A DNA stretch of 64,000 bases from Sesamum alatum (lineage: Eukaryota > Streptophyta > Magnoliopsida > Lamiales > Pedaliaceae). Location of the stretch: assembly GCA_034509735.1 (NCBI GenBank), contig JACGWO010000005.1, forward strand, positions 30,410,479-30,474,478, written 5' to 3'. Numbering within the stretch: position 1 is the first letter of the stretch; every line of letters begins with the position of its first letter. The notes under the pieces were generated by a model. The model saw nothing but the letters and a program-made list of their open reading frames with translations, was not told the origin of the DNA and did no database searches. Shown in pieces: positions 12,115 through 26,400 of this stretch. The position numbers and the translations under genes were made by a program.

Positions 12115-13385
12115 TTTTTTTCTTTTTGAAAATCCACTTACATCCAGTAGTAGTACACCCCGGAGGGAGATCGACTAATTCCCATGTCTCATTAGAGACT
12201 ATGAAGTCCATCTCACTTTTGATAACTACCTTCCACTGTTTGAAGGTTACAGGATTGTCCACAATATTGTAAGTGACAAAGTCACTTCCAAGATCCTTAA
12301 CGATTCTAGTTCCCTTACTTCATCTAGGTTCGTCTAACTCCACACGAGTTGGACTCGAACTACTATGATCAACCCTACATGTGTCATCTTTTTCAAATGA
12401 TCAGGAGCAAAACCGGAGGTTAGTGAAGAATCTAACAAAACTCTTTGAGGTATTCCCGATGTTATAGAAAATACATCTTTTAAAAATTTAGCATTACAAA
12501 ATTCAACTATTGTATTAACCTCCATACAAGGAATTTGTGATTTAATAACCAAAAACCATAGGGCATAGCTTGTTTCTACATAGCCAAGACATTTGTATCC
12601 TCGTTCAACATTATAACTCATAATTAAATTAAGATGCATCATACGTTTGTGATATAACCTAAATTTAAATGACCTGTCTATTATGCCACAAAGTCGATGA
12701 TTCAATATTCAACACAATAGAATCAGAAATTGGTACTTTAATTACAATCAACATGAACTTTAAACAAGTTATCAGCTAAATAGCCTTTGCCAACAAAACT
12801 ATCAAATTGTTGAATACGACTTTATTGAACTTAAAAATAAGCTCACAACTCTCACTAATTAACGCTGAACCACTAGTTATATTCCTTCTAACATTGGGGA
12901 TATGGTGCACCATTTACAAAGACAAAACGGGCCCTGAAGGAAACCTCAAGTCCATGCTTCCTATCCTAGTACTTCAGTTGTACTGGAGTTTCTCATGCTC
13001 ACTATTTTTCCATTTATGGCCTGATAAAACACAAAAAGCGATTTATCAGCACAAATGTGCACATTTGCCCCAATGTCAATGAACCAATCAAACGGTTCAT
13101 AAATAGTTAGAACTTTGGGTTGTATACAGACATACCCTTCAGTTGCTCCTGATGTGCTAGCATCGCTAGGACCTCCCACAACCATGTTGGCAGTTGTCTA
13201 CCCAGTCTTGGCATTTTTAGAAGGATAATCATTGGCACGGTGTCCAACCTGCCCATAGTTCCAACACGGTTTGTTTACTTTTGATTTTTTTACTTTTATG
13301 GCCTTGCCTTTACCGATCGTTTTGAATTCGCATTCACATTATTCACTTTCTTTTTTGCGATAATTAAATATGCCTGGGGTTGATG

Positions 13386-13913
13386 CTACATCTTATGTGT
13401 CTGATTCATATGTTCCTCCTCAATACTTATAGCCACCATGAGATCATTTAGAGACAATGTCCATTTATGATGTTTGAGTGTCATGCTGAAAATTTCCCAA
13501 GACTTGGGAAATTTGTCAACAATTGACATGACCAAAAACTTCTTAGGAAGCTTTATCTCAACATCAAAAAGATTATGCTCAAAATTAATTATCTCATGAG
13601 TCTGTTCAGTTATAGACTTTCGTTTAACCATCTGATACTTCAAGTACTTGAAAACAGAATACTTTTCGAGCTCTTGTTCTTTACTATTATATTTTCTGTC
13701 CAACTCATCCCATAACGATTTTGGAGTGTATGAGTCGGAACAATAGACATCAAAGAGCGTATTTAACAAAGCTGACAAAATAGTTCCTCGACCTATTTGA
13801 TCACGCTCAGTCCACTGTGCAATCTCGACAGATTGGGGATCAGTATCAATTGGTTCAGGTCTAGTCACCTGAATCACCAACAAAAGTCCCTTCATCGTCA
13901 ACCAAATCTTCAT
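13386..13913 (-). pseudogene. Copia gag fragment (175 residues)
   Basis: An open minus-strand frame with the copia gag (UBN2-type) pattern: LFDVYCSDSYTPKSLWDEL, LKYQMVKRKSITEQTHE, IVDKFPKSWEIFSMTLKH and SLNDLMVAISIEEEH. These match the structural protein of copia elements that packages the RNA. The N-terminus is probably incomplete. It sits upstream (minus strand) of the zinc knuckle and protease remnants. Confidence 0.8.
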
Positions 13914-13920
13914 TCATTGT

Positions 13921-14623
13921 TGCCAGCATTTGAAGAATTGGCCCAAAAATTTTTTTGAAAGACCGGATAAGTCAACACTTTGGTGTAACAACCGAGGGCA
14001 TAGGAATAGCAACAAACACGATTCAGCCATTTAATCCAGAAACGTCGAAAGTTACAGTCCACAAACTACAGAATCAAAATTAAATTTTCCAAAATAGATT
14101 CTGAAAGGCAGATTTGATAAATTCCAAAACAGATCTAATTTCTTCAAGATTGTTGCAAACAATGAACAGTATAATGTTTTTTAAATTACGGAATCACAAA
14201 TTTATAAACCAAAAATTTCAGTTTATAAAGATCACAATATTAGTTTTGTAAAATCAGTTTGCAAACAAACAGATTGGAATAAAAACACAGAAACAGTTTA
14301 GATATGTTGTTTTACATAAATTGTAAAAGAGTAACTTAGTTGGGTCACAGTTGTATCTCAACAACTTTAGTTTTAACAACCGAAATCACATAATAGTTTT
14401 TGCTTGCCTTAGAGAAATTAGCACCCCATTTCCCAATGTACATCAGGTTCTACGCCACTTCTTCCAGGATAAAACGTTCAGAAATCTAATATTGCATTAT
14501 GTCAAAATTTACGTTGATCAACACTCAGTCACCAATCAGATTGAGAACAACAGTAGGAGACAGAGTAGATTTTCGGAAGATGTTTGTGTGTTTGAAATGT
14601 GTTCAGGTAAGCTCTTTATATAG
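13921..14623. other. Non-coding DNA between copia gag and the tandem repeat
   Basis: No credible gene. By position (minus strand, upstream of gag) it may be the leader or LTR of the decayed copia element. I searched by eye for a tRNA-Met-type primer-binding site and did not find one. Confidence 0.35.
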
Positions 14624-14626
14624 AGA

Positions 14627-15268
14627 GCAGCACCAATTATAACTCAGCATTATAATCTGATTATTGTGATTTAAACTTGAATTTAAAGAGATTGTTTGAA
14701 ACGCCCAAAACCATTCAGCAGATTTGAAAACTGCCTAGCGGTTACAGAAACGTTAGAGAAATGTTAATTCGGGTTGATTTCAAAAGTCTTTGCTGCAAAT
14801 ATATATATATATAGTGAGCAGCACCAATTATAACTCAGCATTATAATCTGATTATTTTGAATTAAACATGAATTTAAAGAAATTGTTTGAAACTCCCAAA
14901 ACCATTCAATAGATTTGAAAACTGTCGTTAGAGAAATGTTAATTCGGATTGATTTCAAAAGTCTTTGCTGCAAAAATATATATATACTGAGCAGCACCAA
15001 TTATATCTCAGCATTATACTCTGATTATTGTGAATTAAACATGAATTTAAAGAAATTGTTTGAAACTCCCAAAACCATTCAATAGATTTGAAAACTGCCT
15101 GGCGGTTTCCAGCACCAATTATATCTCAGCATTATACTCTGATTATTGTGAATTAAACATGAATTTAAAGAAATTGTTTGAAACTCCCAAAACCATTCAA
15201 TAGATTTGAAAACTGCCTGGCGGTTTAATTTCAAAAGTCTTTGCTCCAAACATATATTATATATACTG
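14627..15268. repeat. Four-copy tandem repeat (units about 118-191 bp)
   Basis: The unit starts (G)CAGCACCAATTATA and recurs at about 14627, 14818, 14991 and 15110. All copies contain ATTATA/ATACTCTGATTATT, the CAAAACCATTCA block and GATTTGAAAACTG. Copies 1 and 2 include a further CTTTGCTGCAAATATATA tail, copy 3 ends early after GGCGGTTT, and copy 4 carries a variant tail. The spacing falls from 191 to 173 to 119, so the units differ by internal deletions. It lies upstream of the copia gag. Confidence 0.9.
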
Positions 15269-15764
15269 AAATTAAGACATTCATCCGCACCCATAGCTGG
15301 AGCTGAGTCAGGAAGGCGGTTGTGGAATGCGTGTGTAGTTTCCACAAATTCACTCTAATCTTTAATAACACTTCAAACCTTAGTTGAATTTTGGAGTTAA
15401 TATAAGGTGGTTCTTTTTTCACAAAGCTTCCAATGTGGGACAAGTCAAGAATTATTTTGACTATTACAACTCCATCTCATTATATGTTACAAAAACTCGT
15501 GTCAATCCCTTCACTTTGCAATGTGGGTTAGAAACACGTGTTTTCTTTTTTACGGTCTAATCTATAGATTAACCTTTTAAGTGTTATCCAACTTATTTGA
15601 TTAAATTATTATTCCAAATCAACAAATCAAATGTCAATTACAACAATTGAGACTTGAGAGAAACCCCCTTCTCTAAGTTACAAACAAAATTATAATGTCG
15701 TCCAAGAATTTATTTTACGCTTAGTAATTTATCATAGGGAGTTTTTTCATAGTACATTAAAATT
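15269..15764. other. Unassigned intergenic DNA
   Basis: No gene seen. It contains two similar short blocks with the core CAATGTGGG (about 15432 and 15519), which may be part of a degenerate LTR of the copia element. Confidence 0.3.
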
Positions 15765-16300
15765 AGGGATAGTTACACCGTCCTCCTAAAGTTTGGTGTA
15801 ATTATATATAGATTCCTTGTGATTTTAAAAATTACATCTAGTACACCTGATGTTTGTTTCCGTTTAAAAGACAGATCCTTCCATTCGTCAAAATTTACTG
15901 AATCTGTTGATATTAACAAACAAAATTGAATGAAAATACAGTTTACCCCCGATTGACTTCTTATCGACTTATTGCAAATTAGTATATTTTTTTGATCAAA
16001 CTACCTTTATACATCTTTATACGCAAAAGCATGTGAGGAAGTATATATTCACCCTCATAAGGGTAATTTAATCAAAAAAGATTTATTTGACCTAAATAAG
16101 TCAATCAGGGGTAAATGTGAATTTTTTATTTATTTATTTTTTTACTAATATCAACAAATTCAATGAATTTTAACTAACGAATGAATCTATTTGTTAGATA
16201 AAAATAAACATCAAGAGCATGAGATATAATTTTCTGAATCATAAGAGATATTTTACATACAATTACACCAGATCTCAGGGAAGACAATGTAAGTATCCCT
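15765..16300. mobile_element. Foldback MITE, complete (long inverted repeats), family copy 2
   Basis: The left end AGGGATAGTTACACCGTC and the right end ...GTAAGTATCCCT are inverted matches, and the match continues through most of the 536 bp (both arms contain GGTGTAATT, TGATGTTTGTTT/TTTATTTTT and TTGTTGATATTA). It has no coding capacity. A target duplication is not clear. The related partial copy lies at 1319-1708. Confidence 0.8.
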
Positions 16301-17481
16301 TCAACTTATGTAAGGGAGTGTTTTTCTTTTTTCTCGGATCAATATTTTGTAAAGGAGTTAATTATAAGATAATATTATTTGTATTATACACTCGTTCAAT
16401 ATTAAATTTAACTTATTTTATTTTCTCCTTTCCTATATATATGTATATATACATATAATTTATGTGAAAAACAATGAATAGATTTACTTTTTTGAGATGA
16501 AAGCTATATAAAAAGGCTAAGAAATTCTACTTTATTTTTCCCATACAAATCAATTGGAGCCTCGCAGTTCAACTCGTTCTCTACGTCTTATAATATATGC
16601 TACCCGTCCGCGACATCTATTATATACTAGCAGTCGAAGCACATTCAATGAGTGTGCAAAACGAGAGTTAATCAAGCACAGACCAACTTATTTTCAACTG
16701 CTGAAATAGAAATACCATTTAAAACAACAGCAGATACCACAAAGAAGATACATATACAGAAAGAGTGAGAGACGAAGCATCAACTACAAAGTAGGCGTAA
16801 TGTGTGTGGTCCGTTTCTGCCAAATATTATTGCTGTAACGATGGCATACAGAGGTTTTCGACAGTGAGATGCGAAAAAGGGTTTCCCGAAGAAATACTGA
16901 AATGGGGGTATTTCTATATGCTGCAGTAACAGCTTCCAACAGGTCGACATCCGATCTATACATGACTTCTTTGTATTGGAAGAGAATGAGAGATGTGAAC
17001 CTAAGTACAAGAAATGTCTGTGTACAATTGCAGTATCCATCGATGGATGGTCATAGCAGCCATTAGAGAGTTCGATGATGAGCTCAAGTACAATCCATTA
17101 AATGAGTTCTTATTATGTGTTTCGACCCCAAGCAGATAGAAAGATATCAGAGTCAGAAGGGAACACCTGGAATACCATCTCTATCAGCAACTTCGCATCA
17201 TGAGCACCAAATCCCCCGTTCACAGTTTCCCGACCATTTGTTGAGACTTCCTGGTTGCTTGGCATAACTGGTCCCTTTTCTCCTTGCTGTATAGCTAAAC
17301 CGGTTATAGTACAATTCTGGCATCGTATCAGCATTATAATTTCCCAAGTCCAGCTTCCAAAAGTTAGCTCAAAGACCCCCGCACAGGCATGTGGTTGCGA
17401 AGCATCAATAGATCCAATACTGGACATGGCCAAATTAGTATCTTCAGAGTATCAAGTTGCAGACTGAAATTCCATAGAGTA
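16301..17481 (-). other. 3' flank / probable 3' untranslated region of the ubiquitin-hydrolase-related gene
   Basis: Downstream (minus strand) of the stop at 17482. Base composition stays gene-like to about 16560, and a minus-strand AATAAA-type signal lies near 16528-16535. The long 3' untranslated region is an inference. The open frames here show no known domain. Confidence 0.35.
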
Positions 17482-20400
17482 CTAGTTTACAGCTTCGAAG
17501 AAAAGGACTTGAGGTTGTAGATGTCCTCTTTCACACATTGTAAGGACATCATTCCAGCCACCGATTACCTACATGAGAGATAGATGAAGTATATACTAAA
17601 GAATAGAGATTACACAATATCGAAGGAGGTGTTTAGGCAATTGTACCTTCACAGTATTGTCGTCATACATTATCCACTGTTCTTGATCGCGACTGTAGGC
17701 AAAACAGTGATAATGCTGCCCATAATAGCAAACCTAACAAAGACAAGGGTTGAAATTTTGAGAAAATAGTTTAGGTATTCATGAAAGTAAATTTTCAGTG
17801 ATCTATATCGTCAATGAAAGTAAGACTGACAAAACTTGTTTAATATTATCACGCTTTGTTTTGGAGTAGATATTCCATCTCTGTTAGCAAGGCGAAGACA
17901 GATGGATGCACAGAGACTTGTATATGGAGTAACTTGAAGAAATGGAAACAAGAATTACAAGTAAACAAGAAATATCTTTTTGTGATTTTCACTGAAGACA
18001 AAGCATGGCTGGCCAGAAAAACATCATTATCCAGTTATTGCAGTTGAAAGATAAAAAATGACCATAAGAATGAAGACATAATAAGACTGACTAGAAAGAA
18101 TATCATTCTAATGAGCGATTAACCGCAAACTAGCTGACTACAAACCCAGACAAGATGGTCAAAGGTTTGGCTTTGCAGAAGGAAAGAAATGCCGGCAAAA
18201 CATACTTAAGGGTGTTCCTTTAAGACAAATCGATTTCATCCAATTTTAGTAATAAAAACTAGCTGCAATCACATGATCAACGTTATTACTCAGGGAGCTG
18301 AAAGCAACAGATATGGATTTGTAAAAAACTGGGTAACAAGCTTATCAGTTCACCTTTGTAGCGGAAAAAGCATTAGCTACTACACACTAGCAATATTTGA
18401 AATTATTGAATAAAAAAGGCAGGTTGGGAACACCAAGTATATATTTGTGAAATGTCCAAAAGTCAGCCATAGCATGAAGCAGTCGTTCTACTAAGGCAAG
18501 TAGTTGCTTCCTCTTGACATCCGACGAAATGTGCCACTGGATTTTAGTTGCAACCAGGATAATTTACAACAACCGACAGATCAAGTCATAAAACAGATTC
18601 AAGTACGGTGGTGTCTGATTTTAGCTTTTCATAAAATTCAGGTTTCCGTATCTATTTCACTTGCCCAACAAAACAACGTAATGAATGCCTTTTCAAAAAA
18701 CTTCAGCATCCGAGTCCCTTCAAAATGAACTCATCTTAAGTTTGTAGGATTCACGATGAACCACAGTATAGCCCTCTACTTTCTCAACCAGTTCCAAAAC
18801 AAATAGTAAAACAAACAAAAATTTCATATTTTAAGTGATTTATAGAAACATACCACTGAAACCAAGCAATGTTTATTTTGTGGATCAAGACCACGATAAA
18901 GGACACTGATATCTATCTCCGTAGATAAGGCTGCTAATGTTGCCGTTATATCATCAACACTCTCACAAGAATTCTGCCAGCCCAGGACTACAAAATAACA
19001 GAAAAAGAAATGCAGTAGTTAGTTACTATAAACAGAGGAGCCCACCTTCTGGTACAAGCAGAAGACAATAAACTGAAAAATAGAACATATAGAGAAAAGG
19101 GTAACCGTAATCACATAAGAAAAGTTTAAATCACCTGTTGTGAAAACATGCGGTGGACTGGAGAGAATATGGTGGATATAGTTAAGCTTTCCACAACCGC
19201 CAGCCTCTGGATCACAAGCTAACTGGTGATTCATCTCAACCAGGTTCAAAAGCTCATCAAAGGAGTTCTCTGGGCACATAACCTAGAAGGTAAAGTAAAT
19301 AATTTATTGATGGCAATCATGAATTAACAATTCTGTCAAAAAAACACATTCTTCTCAAAACCAATCTGGCATAACCACACATAATTGTAGATGCTTTGAT
19401 CAAGAGAGACATGCCTTCATTGTTCTCACAGCACTAGCATTGATATTATGAAAGAAAGATGTGTATTTTAGATGCCTGGACTCCAAGCCACAGTTGTAGC
19501 AGTTCATTCTCTCAAAGATATCCATCCCAAAAATTGAATGTGCAATACAGGAACTATTGGTGCAGTCCCAGGAGCCTGTGCAACTGCTATCTACTGATTC
19601 GGTATCAGAGACATGAGTTGCAGGAGTAAATGATTGATGAAGACAATCAAATATTACACCCAACACTTCAGAAGCATCGTTCATCTGACCCTGCATGGTT
19701 ATCACATTTTACTTACAGGGTGAAATACTTTCTGACTTCATACTGGAGGAAGAACTACTTAATACATAGTGAACTAAAATCACAAACAACAGAAACAGCC
19801 AAACAAAAGAAACAGCAGCCACAATTATAGTAGTGAGATTTACCTCCTGGAAGAAATTACTGTCAGGATACAAGTTGCTTAGAGCAACTCTCAAAGAAGT
19901 AGGGGCGACAGCTTCTCTTCTGTTATCTTTAGATCCCATGCTCAGAGCAGTGAAGATATCATACAATGCACATATAACACAAGGATCACCAACATGGACA
20001 TGTTCTGACGATGACCTCCGCAAAAATTCATCCCGAAACCGCCTTAAGTGCCACAAGGACTGAATTTAGAAAAAGAAAGAAAAAGAAAAAAAAAAACAAA
20101 TACGTCAGGGCTCAACCACGATGATTTTCGACGACAAAAAGGAAGTGGGTGCGTGTAATATTTAGTGAAACAATGAACAATAACATACTCGTAATACCAA
20201 CCTGTATTATGACATTGAGAAAGCAATTATATTCACCAACTTCATTTTTTAGCCCCGTTCCGTATGCATCCATTCCGTTAACATCTGTCACACAGTCATT
20301 GCGCGAACCACATGAGTCAATGGTTTCTGGAAGCTCCTTGTGTGGCAATGCTGAACTTGATGTCAAAGGTAAATTTCTATGTGCATGGAATGTATCTGGC

Positions 20401-23400
20401 AAAAGTATTGGATCAAAGTAATTGCTAAGTAAGCTGTGTGGATAAGTTAATTCACCTATTTGCTCTCGAAATAGAAATTTGGTTTCTGTGCGGTAGAAAA
20501 TCTTGGGGATGGAAATGGTAACATAAAGAAAATTCTAACGCCACTTTGCCCAACCTTCAAGATCCATTTAGTGGACTCCATTCAAAGAAACAATATCAAG
20601 TAATCTTTGTGAAAAAATGGATGGAACCACGTAAAGGAAGGTAATACAGAAAACTGAATCAAAACATTGTTAATCTATATGATCTGCCAAGATACTCATC
20701 TCAGGCTCTCATAGTAGATACTACCCTCCCAAAGCCAGTATTATGGAGTTAGCTCTTATAATGAGTCTGCATGATGCGTGAAATAACCCATCTCAGGACT
20801 TTACAGGCAGTATTACCATCCCAGAGACATGTATCCTCCCAAATCCAACCATGTTAGCTCTGGAACAGATGAAGTTTGTAGTGACACTAAACACAATCAG
20901 CAGTTGCACTCATAAAGAAATAAATGGATATATATATATGTTATATATATATATATATGTGTGTGTGAGCGGAAGACCAAGGAAGAAATAGAAATTAAAA
21001 GACAAAGTCTGTATTAAGTCCACTTCTACGTGCTGAACCAGTAAAGGCACGTGCTAAAAGGGCAAGAAAAGTAAGTACACTGAAGACAACTCGATGCATA
21101 AAATATTTGCGGTTACTTAAAAAAATAACCATATACCAGTCAAGGGTACACAGGATGCTAAGCAAATATTGAACTTTCTTCTCCCAAAATATGCTCGCTT
21201 GAAGTGAAGACAAATTTATAATTAGGACGATGGTGTCGCCAAGTAGCTTGAACATGGAACCAAGTACAAAAAGAAGACACGCAGAAAGAAGAGGAGGACA
21301 TACCAAGACTTTGACGTACAGCTTTCTTAAGGTCTGCTTGAAACCTTTCTTCATCATCCTCCTCAGCCTGAAGCTGTCTAAATGTCTTTCCTGCATTATC
21401 TACAAAATGAGGTCATCAAATTTTCAACCATTCAGAACTAATAAATTTAACCTGCTAAAATAGCATAAGCTGAAAGCAAACTTTCTAAAAACATTAAGAG
21501 TATCAAGAAGTTGCTAAGTAACAGCCACCTGAACTCTGTATTAATAAGGTATAAACTGTAGCCAAAAGCACATTCAACTAGTATAGAGAATACTGTGTTT
21601 AATCTTCAAGCTAATGAATAAAGTGCTGTTGGCACTGGAGGAATTGCAGGCTAAGAATTTGATTGTGGCATTGTGCATATTTGGATAATTTCAAGTTAAA
21701 ATGGAATTCAAATCTTTTAGCACAACGTGTTATCTTCTGAACCACTGTGGTGTATTTAACTCCAAGTCCCTGACTGGAATCAAAATCCCTCAGTCCATGG
21801 AGAACGTCCGGCTGGTCAGTTCTGTTGTCTTCCATCCCATTCAAATCATCTAATGCAGTCAGAAAAATTAAGATTTTACCATTTCCAGCATCCTTTATCC
21901 AAAAATACTAATTAAGGGCAGTAACGGTCTCACTATCAGTTATCAAATACAATTTTCATCCCAGAATGGTCCTTAATAAAGAAATCAACCTTAAAGCATC
22001 TGAGGCTTCCCTAGCACTAAGCAAATCGACCCAACGAATTATGGACAGGCATCAATCCTGATCCACTGACCATATTTCCTTCCAGATATTTTGGATCATT
22101 AGAGAAAAGATGATGATCATAAGCATCACAATACATCATACTTTTAGCATCGTGGTTCAAAGATAACCTGAAATCCAGCAGAAAGAAAGATCACACTTGA
22201 GTGCACAAATCTTCTGGTCTTAATATAATTTCAGCCACCTGATACGATTTTTCTTTGTCTCTATAGAAACTACAATGTTGAGCAAATCATATTTAAGAAT
22301 TAAATTCCAAGAGGGAAGCTTAACCTATTTACAGGAAATAAAAGAAAAGGGTGAATATATGCATTCTATGGAAAAATGCAATGACACTCGCAAAAGTGAA
22401 AACGAAATCATGGGTTAATATTAACCTTATTTACTCGCCGAAGTCACTGATTTATTATAAACTCATCAAAAACACGCATTTTGGTACAGTACCAGAATCC
22501 TAACTATCAAGAAAACTGCATCAACCAGAATCCCTAAGAATCCAAATTATAGTCTAAGGAGAAAAGCCAAGAAAATATAGACCATATTGACGAAGCAATA
22601 GATAGAGTTTCATCTATTGCAACCGAGTTACAACCGAAAATTAGAACCATAAGGTATCCCAGTTGATACCATAGAACAAGATAAGCTGCAGTTTGATTGA
22701 AAATAGAAGTGACCATAATTTATCTTGGCAATTTCGGTGCCATTCAGAGTTCACTTCGCCAATAGCTTCCGGAAGTCATTTCTCAGGCCTTATCTCCCAG
22801 TTTTAGAGCTCCTAAGTTACTGCACTAAACATGGAGTGCAGCAGAAAACCAACTTCAACCTATTATCTTCCTAATTGATCTTTTCTATATATTCATCAGT
22901 CATCACCAGCCATTCAAATGAAATCAAGCTCCACATAATAAGGTTCCCAATACTCACCATCCAACGGAATCCAGCCGATGAACCACGCAAGCTCAACGTC
23001 AGGAAGACACAGCACCAATAAGGGTTGTAACTAATTATATACTTAGACATCAACCTCAGAAGCCCTTCCAACCAAAAGGGACAATCGGTACTATTTCCTA
23101 AGGCAAAATGTTTTCATTGTTCTTAACTAGAAAGGTTCAACCTCTTCCACTAACATTTATGAAAATATCCACTACCCCCTCAAAGCAGCCACACCCATAA
23201 CCCTAAATGTAAAGGAAGAGGAAGGAAGTTAAAGCCGAAAACAATCTTCAGTCACAACTCACAAAACCCAAACATTAAATGATAATACAAATGAATATTT
23301 AGCTAATATACTGCATACCAAGTCACAATAACGCATTATCGAAAGACATTTATTCAGATAAAGGATCAATGAAAACTCAGAGGGACAAGTTGCATCGGGG

Positions 23401-26400
23401 GAAGTCAAGGAAGCACAAGAACTTAACACAACACTCAAATCAATAATTACACACAGAGACCACAACCAAGTAGGGTTTCTATTTTGAAGCAAAGTGAAGA
23501 AACCAGGTTGCAAAATAACTTTTCCATTCTTGAACTTCCACAATAACTCCCTAGCAACCAAAGTGAACCACTAGAATGTACCCTCAAATGAGGTGCAAAT
23601 GTTCTTTCAAAGTGAATACAGCAAACAAGCAATCAGGTTAGGGATGCTACAGATCTGTGATTCAGAAAAAATAAATAGAATAAATAATGACAAGTTTGAA
23701 AAGGACAAACTCTCCCTTAGTTCAACAACTTGCTAAGTAGATATGTAGGCGCAGAACGACACACATATATCTATATATATGCTTACATTGAGGAATCCCG
23801 CAGCAAGATACAAATAATTAAAAAAATCACAGGACATACTACTCTTATTAAAAGTGCATACCGCCATCCCCATGGGAATTTTGCCCATATCTAGGCTGAC
23901 CAGCATTACTATCTTCCTTTTCAGATGTCAGAGGTTGATTCTTTCCATCACTGAAGTTGGTTGGACCCTTCTGCCGTCTGCCTCTCCTTCCTGGGCGTCG
24001 ATCAGAAAATGAACCACCTTCTTGTGGAATACCTCCATTTACTAATTCTGCAAAAAGGATTATATAAATAAGTCAACTTAAATTAAATAATCAAAAGGCT
24101 AACTCGATTTTCTGCGATATCAAGAATGGTCATTACCACTTCTCGGCATAGCCCCATTTGTAGAGTTCTTCGGCACACTTTCCAAAACGTCAGCAAGTCC
24201 ATCCTTCTGCATCAAAGGTTCCTAGAAAAGTAATTTTTTGAATCTTTTAAATAAATATTATTTCCTCCTTTTCCTGAAACAGAATAAAATTAATTTTGGG
24301 GCTGGAAAGTAATGCATTCTTCTCACAGAAATTATCAGCAAGATTAGAATAGAATCTACACACGATATAATGGGATCGCAAGCAATCACACCTTGCTATT
24401 TATCCATTTGTCGTTGATATCTTTCAAATCATCGTTGCGCCTCAAGTAAGCATCAGACGTTCCAACTGGTTCGCCATTCTCCGCGGCATTTTTCGAAATT
24501 CTTTTGTGCTGCTCAGCTAGATGCTTCTGTTTCGCCTCATTCTCTATCCGTCTTTGATATTCCAAAGTTTCTTCAAGCTTTCTTTCCTCGGCTTCAAGTT
24601 CAACTTTACGTTTGTACTCCTCTTCCTGTAGCCGTACGGCATCATCAGACACAGGATCAGCAATTTCAGAACCTGGACCATCCTCATCATGACCAGCTTG
24701 AAGCAATCTGAAAATTTTATCAGCATCAAAAGAGATGAGTTTTGCAGGATTTTGGAGAAATAAATAGGAAGCAAGCACATGAATGTGCTTTAAGAGGCAA
24801 GAGGGACATACATCTCTTCAGCAGTCAGATTGTGCAGATCATCACAATGAGTAGCCTGCAGAAGCAATACCCAGTATTAAGAAACTTAAACAATTATTCA
24901 GCACCCTACAGTTGTCTTTGAGATAAATAAATATCACCGAGTCTGATCATAAATTTCGAACCTTTAGATCCTTGTTTCTTCGGCTCTCCTTGCTCTTTTT
25001 CTTATCCTTTGTCCTCTCATGGACATGTTTTGAATTATCAACTCCTGCACTTGCTCCCTTTTTGGAATCCAGAGCAAGTTCCGCCAAAAATGCCTCCCTT
25101 GCCGCATCAGATTTTTCTCTGGCATCTTTCTCTGCCAGATCCTCTAGGCGTGCCTGCAAAAAGATGACTAATCAGCCTTGAACTCATTTTGCAGAAGGCA
25201 CTTGTGAGGGTGAGGGCCTTTTACAAAAGGTGCTTCACAAGATACTCACCCGCAAAAATGATTTGACTAGAGGGATTAAGATTGATCTGAAATCATGGGA
25301 AGATGCAGGCTCAAGTTTAACTTCCAACTGCTGCATCCCTACAACTATCCGCATGATTCTTGCATCGATTTTGCTGATCTGAATCACTGAGAAATGTGAG
25401 ATGAAGATGGAAAGCAAACGCATGATCTGAAAGAAAAAAGCAAAAGAAGAATACCAAACCTCTATAGAAACTTGCTCCTTCTGTCTCTGTATTGCAACTT
25501 CTATGCAAGAGTCCACCTGATGGAGGTATTCTTTTCTTCTCCAATCTTCTTCACCAGATTCTAGGTCGCAAAGATGAGATGTCACGCCACTGTAACTCTC
25601 CTCAAAACCAAACTGGTTGACATTTAGGGACTCTGCATCCTTTAGAACATTTGTTATAGCATCCAACTCAAATCTATTGCTGATGATGGAACTGTCTTTG
25701 TCATTTTCGATGAGCTCTTCTCGCCTTTTTCTAAGAACAGAATCATAACTATGATGAGCAAAACCCTTTACATGTTCTCTTTTCTTTCCTTCTTCCAAGC
25801 AAAGGTCCTCCACAGCCTGCAATGCCTCCTCATAACTTAAATGCTCACATTTTCTCTCACATAAGCCCTGCAGATGGTAAGATTCCTTCTCAAGCAACTG
25901 GAGAATTTCCAGACCTTGCTGAGCTTTCTCTTCTCTTACACGCCTCCAGGATGCCAATTGCTCACCACTTGAGGGGCCTGCGAATATCCAGGACAATAAT
26001 GCATCTGAATCAAGTATAACACCATTGTCATAGTTGGCATGGAATGAAGTTGGTGCGCTGGAACAATCATTAACAGCATCATCATAAGATAGACGAGGAA
26101 CCTTGCAGGGAAGAAAATGCTCATCAAGGACCAAAAATGAAGCATCTTGGCTGAAATTTATCTTCTCCATAATTTCAACACCTTGAACCCCAGTGTTTGC
26201 ATCATCTACTGCATTTCCTTTATCAGAATATCTACTTAGTCCACAAGAATGAGATATTTCTTGCAAAAATTTCAGGATCTTCTTGAGCTCTGGAGCACCC
26301 AAAAAACAGATGCATAAAGGTGTTCGCTCCAAGTTGGAGTTAAGAAGTTGAGAACCACAAGCAAGACCCTGCAGCTCCTCCATTGCAAAGTGTATAACCT

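Larger units (their letters stand above)
11455..13920 (-). mobile_element. Ty1/copia retrotransposon, decayed polyprotein
   Basis: Minus-strand fragments appear in copia order: gag (13913-13386), a degenerate zinc knuckle CWNYGQVGHRANDYP (about 13220-13270), protease region WFIDIGANVHICADKSLF (about 13030-13110), end of integrase/linker (YKCLGYVETSYALWFLV, 12600-12334) and reverse transcriptase (QMDVKTAFLYGELEEE, 12114-11854). The protease motif has DIGA where copia elements usually have DTGA or DSGA. The zinc knuckle has lost its second and last cysteines. Large parts of integrase and RT are missing or shifted. I could not define LTRs or a primer-binding site. Confidence 0.85.

Noticed and set aside
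14627..15268. CRISPR-like array
   Set aside because: Units are over 100 bp and nearly contiguous with no unique spacers; plant nuclear DNA; an ordinary tandem repeat.
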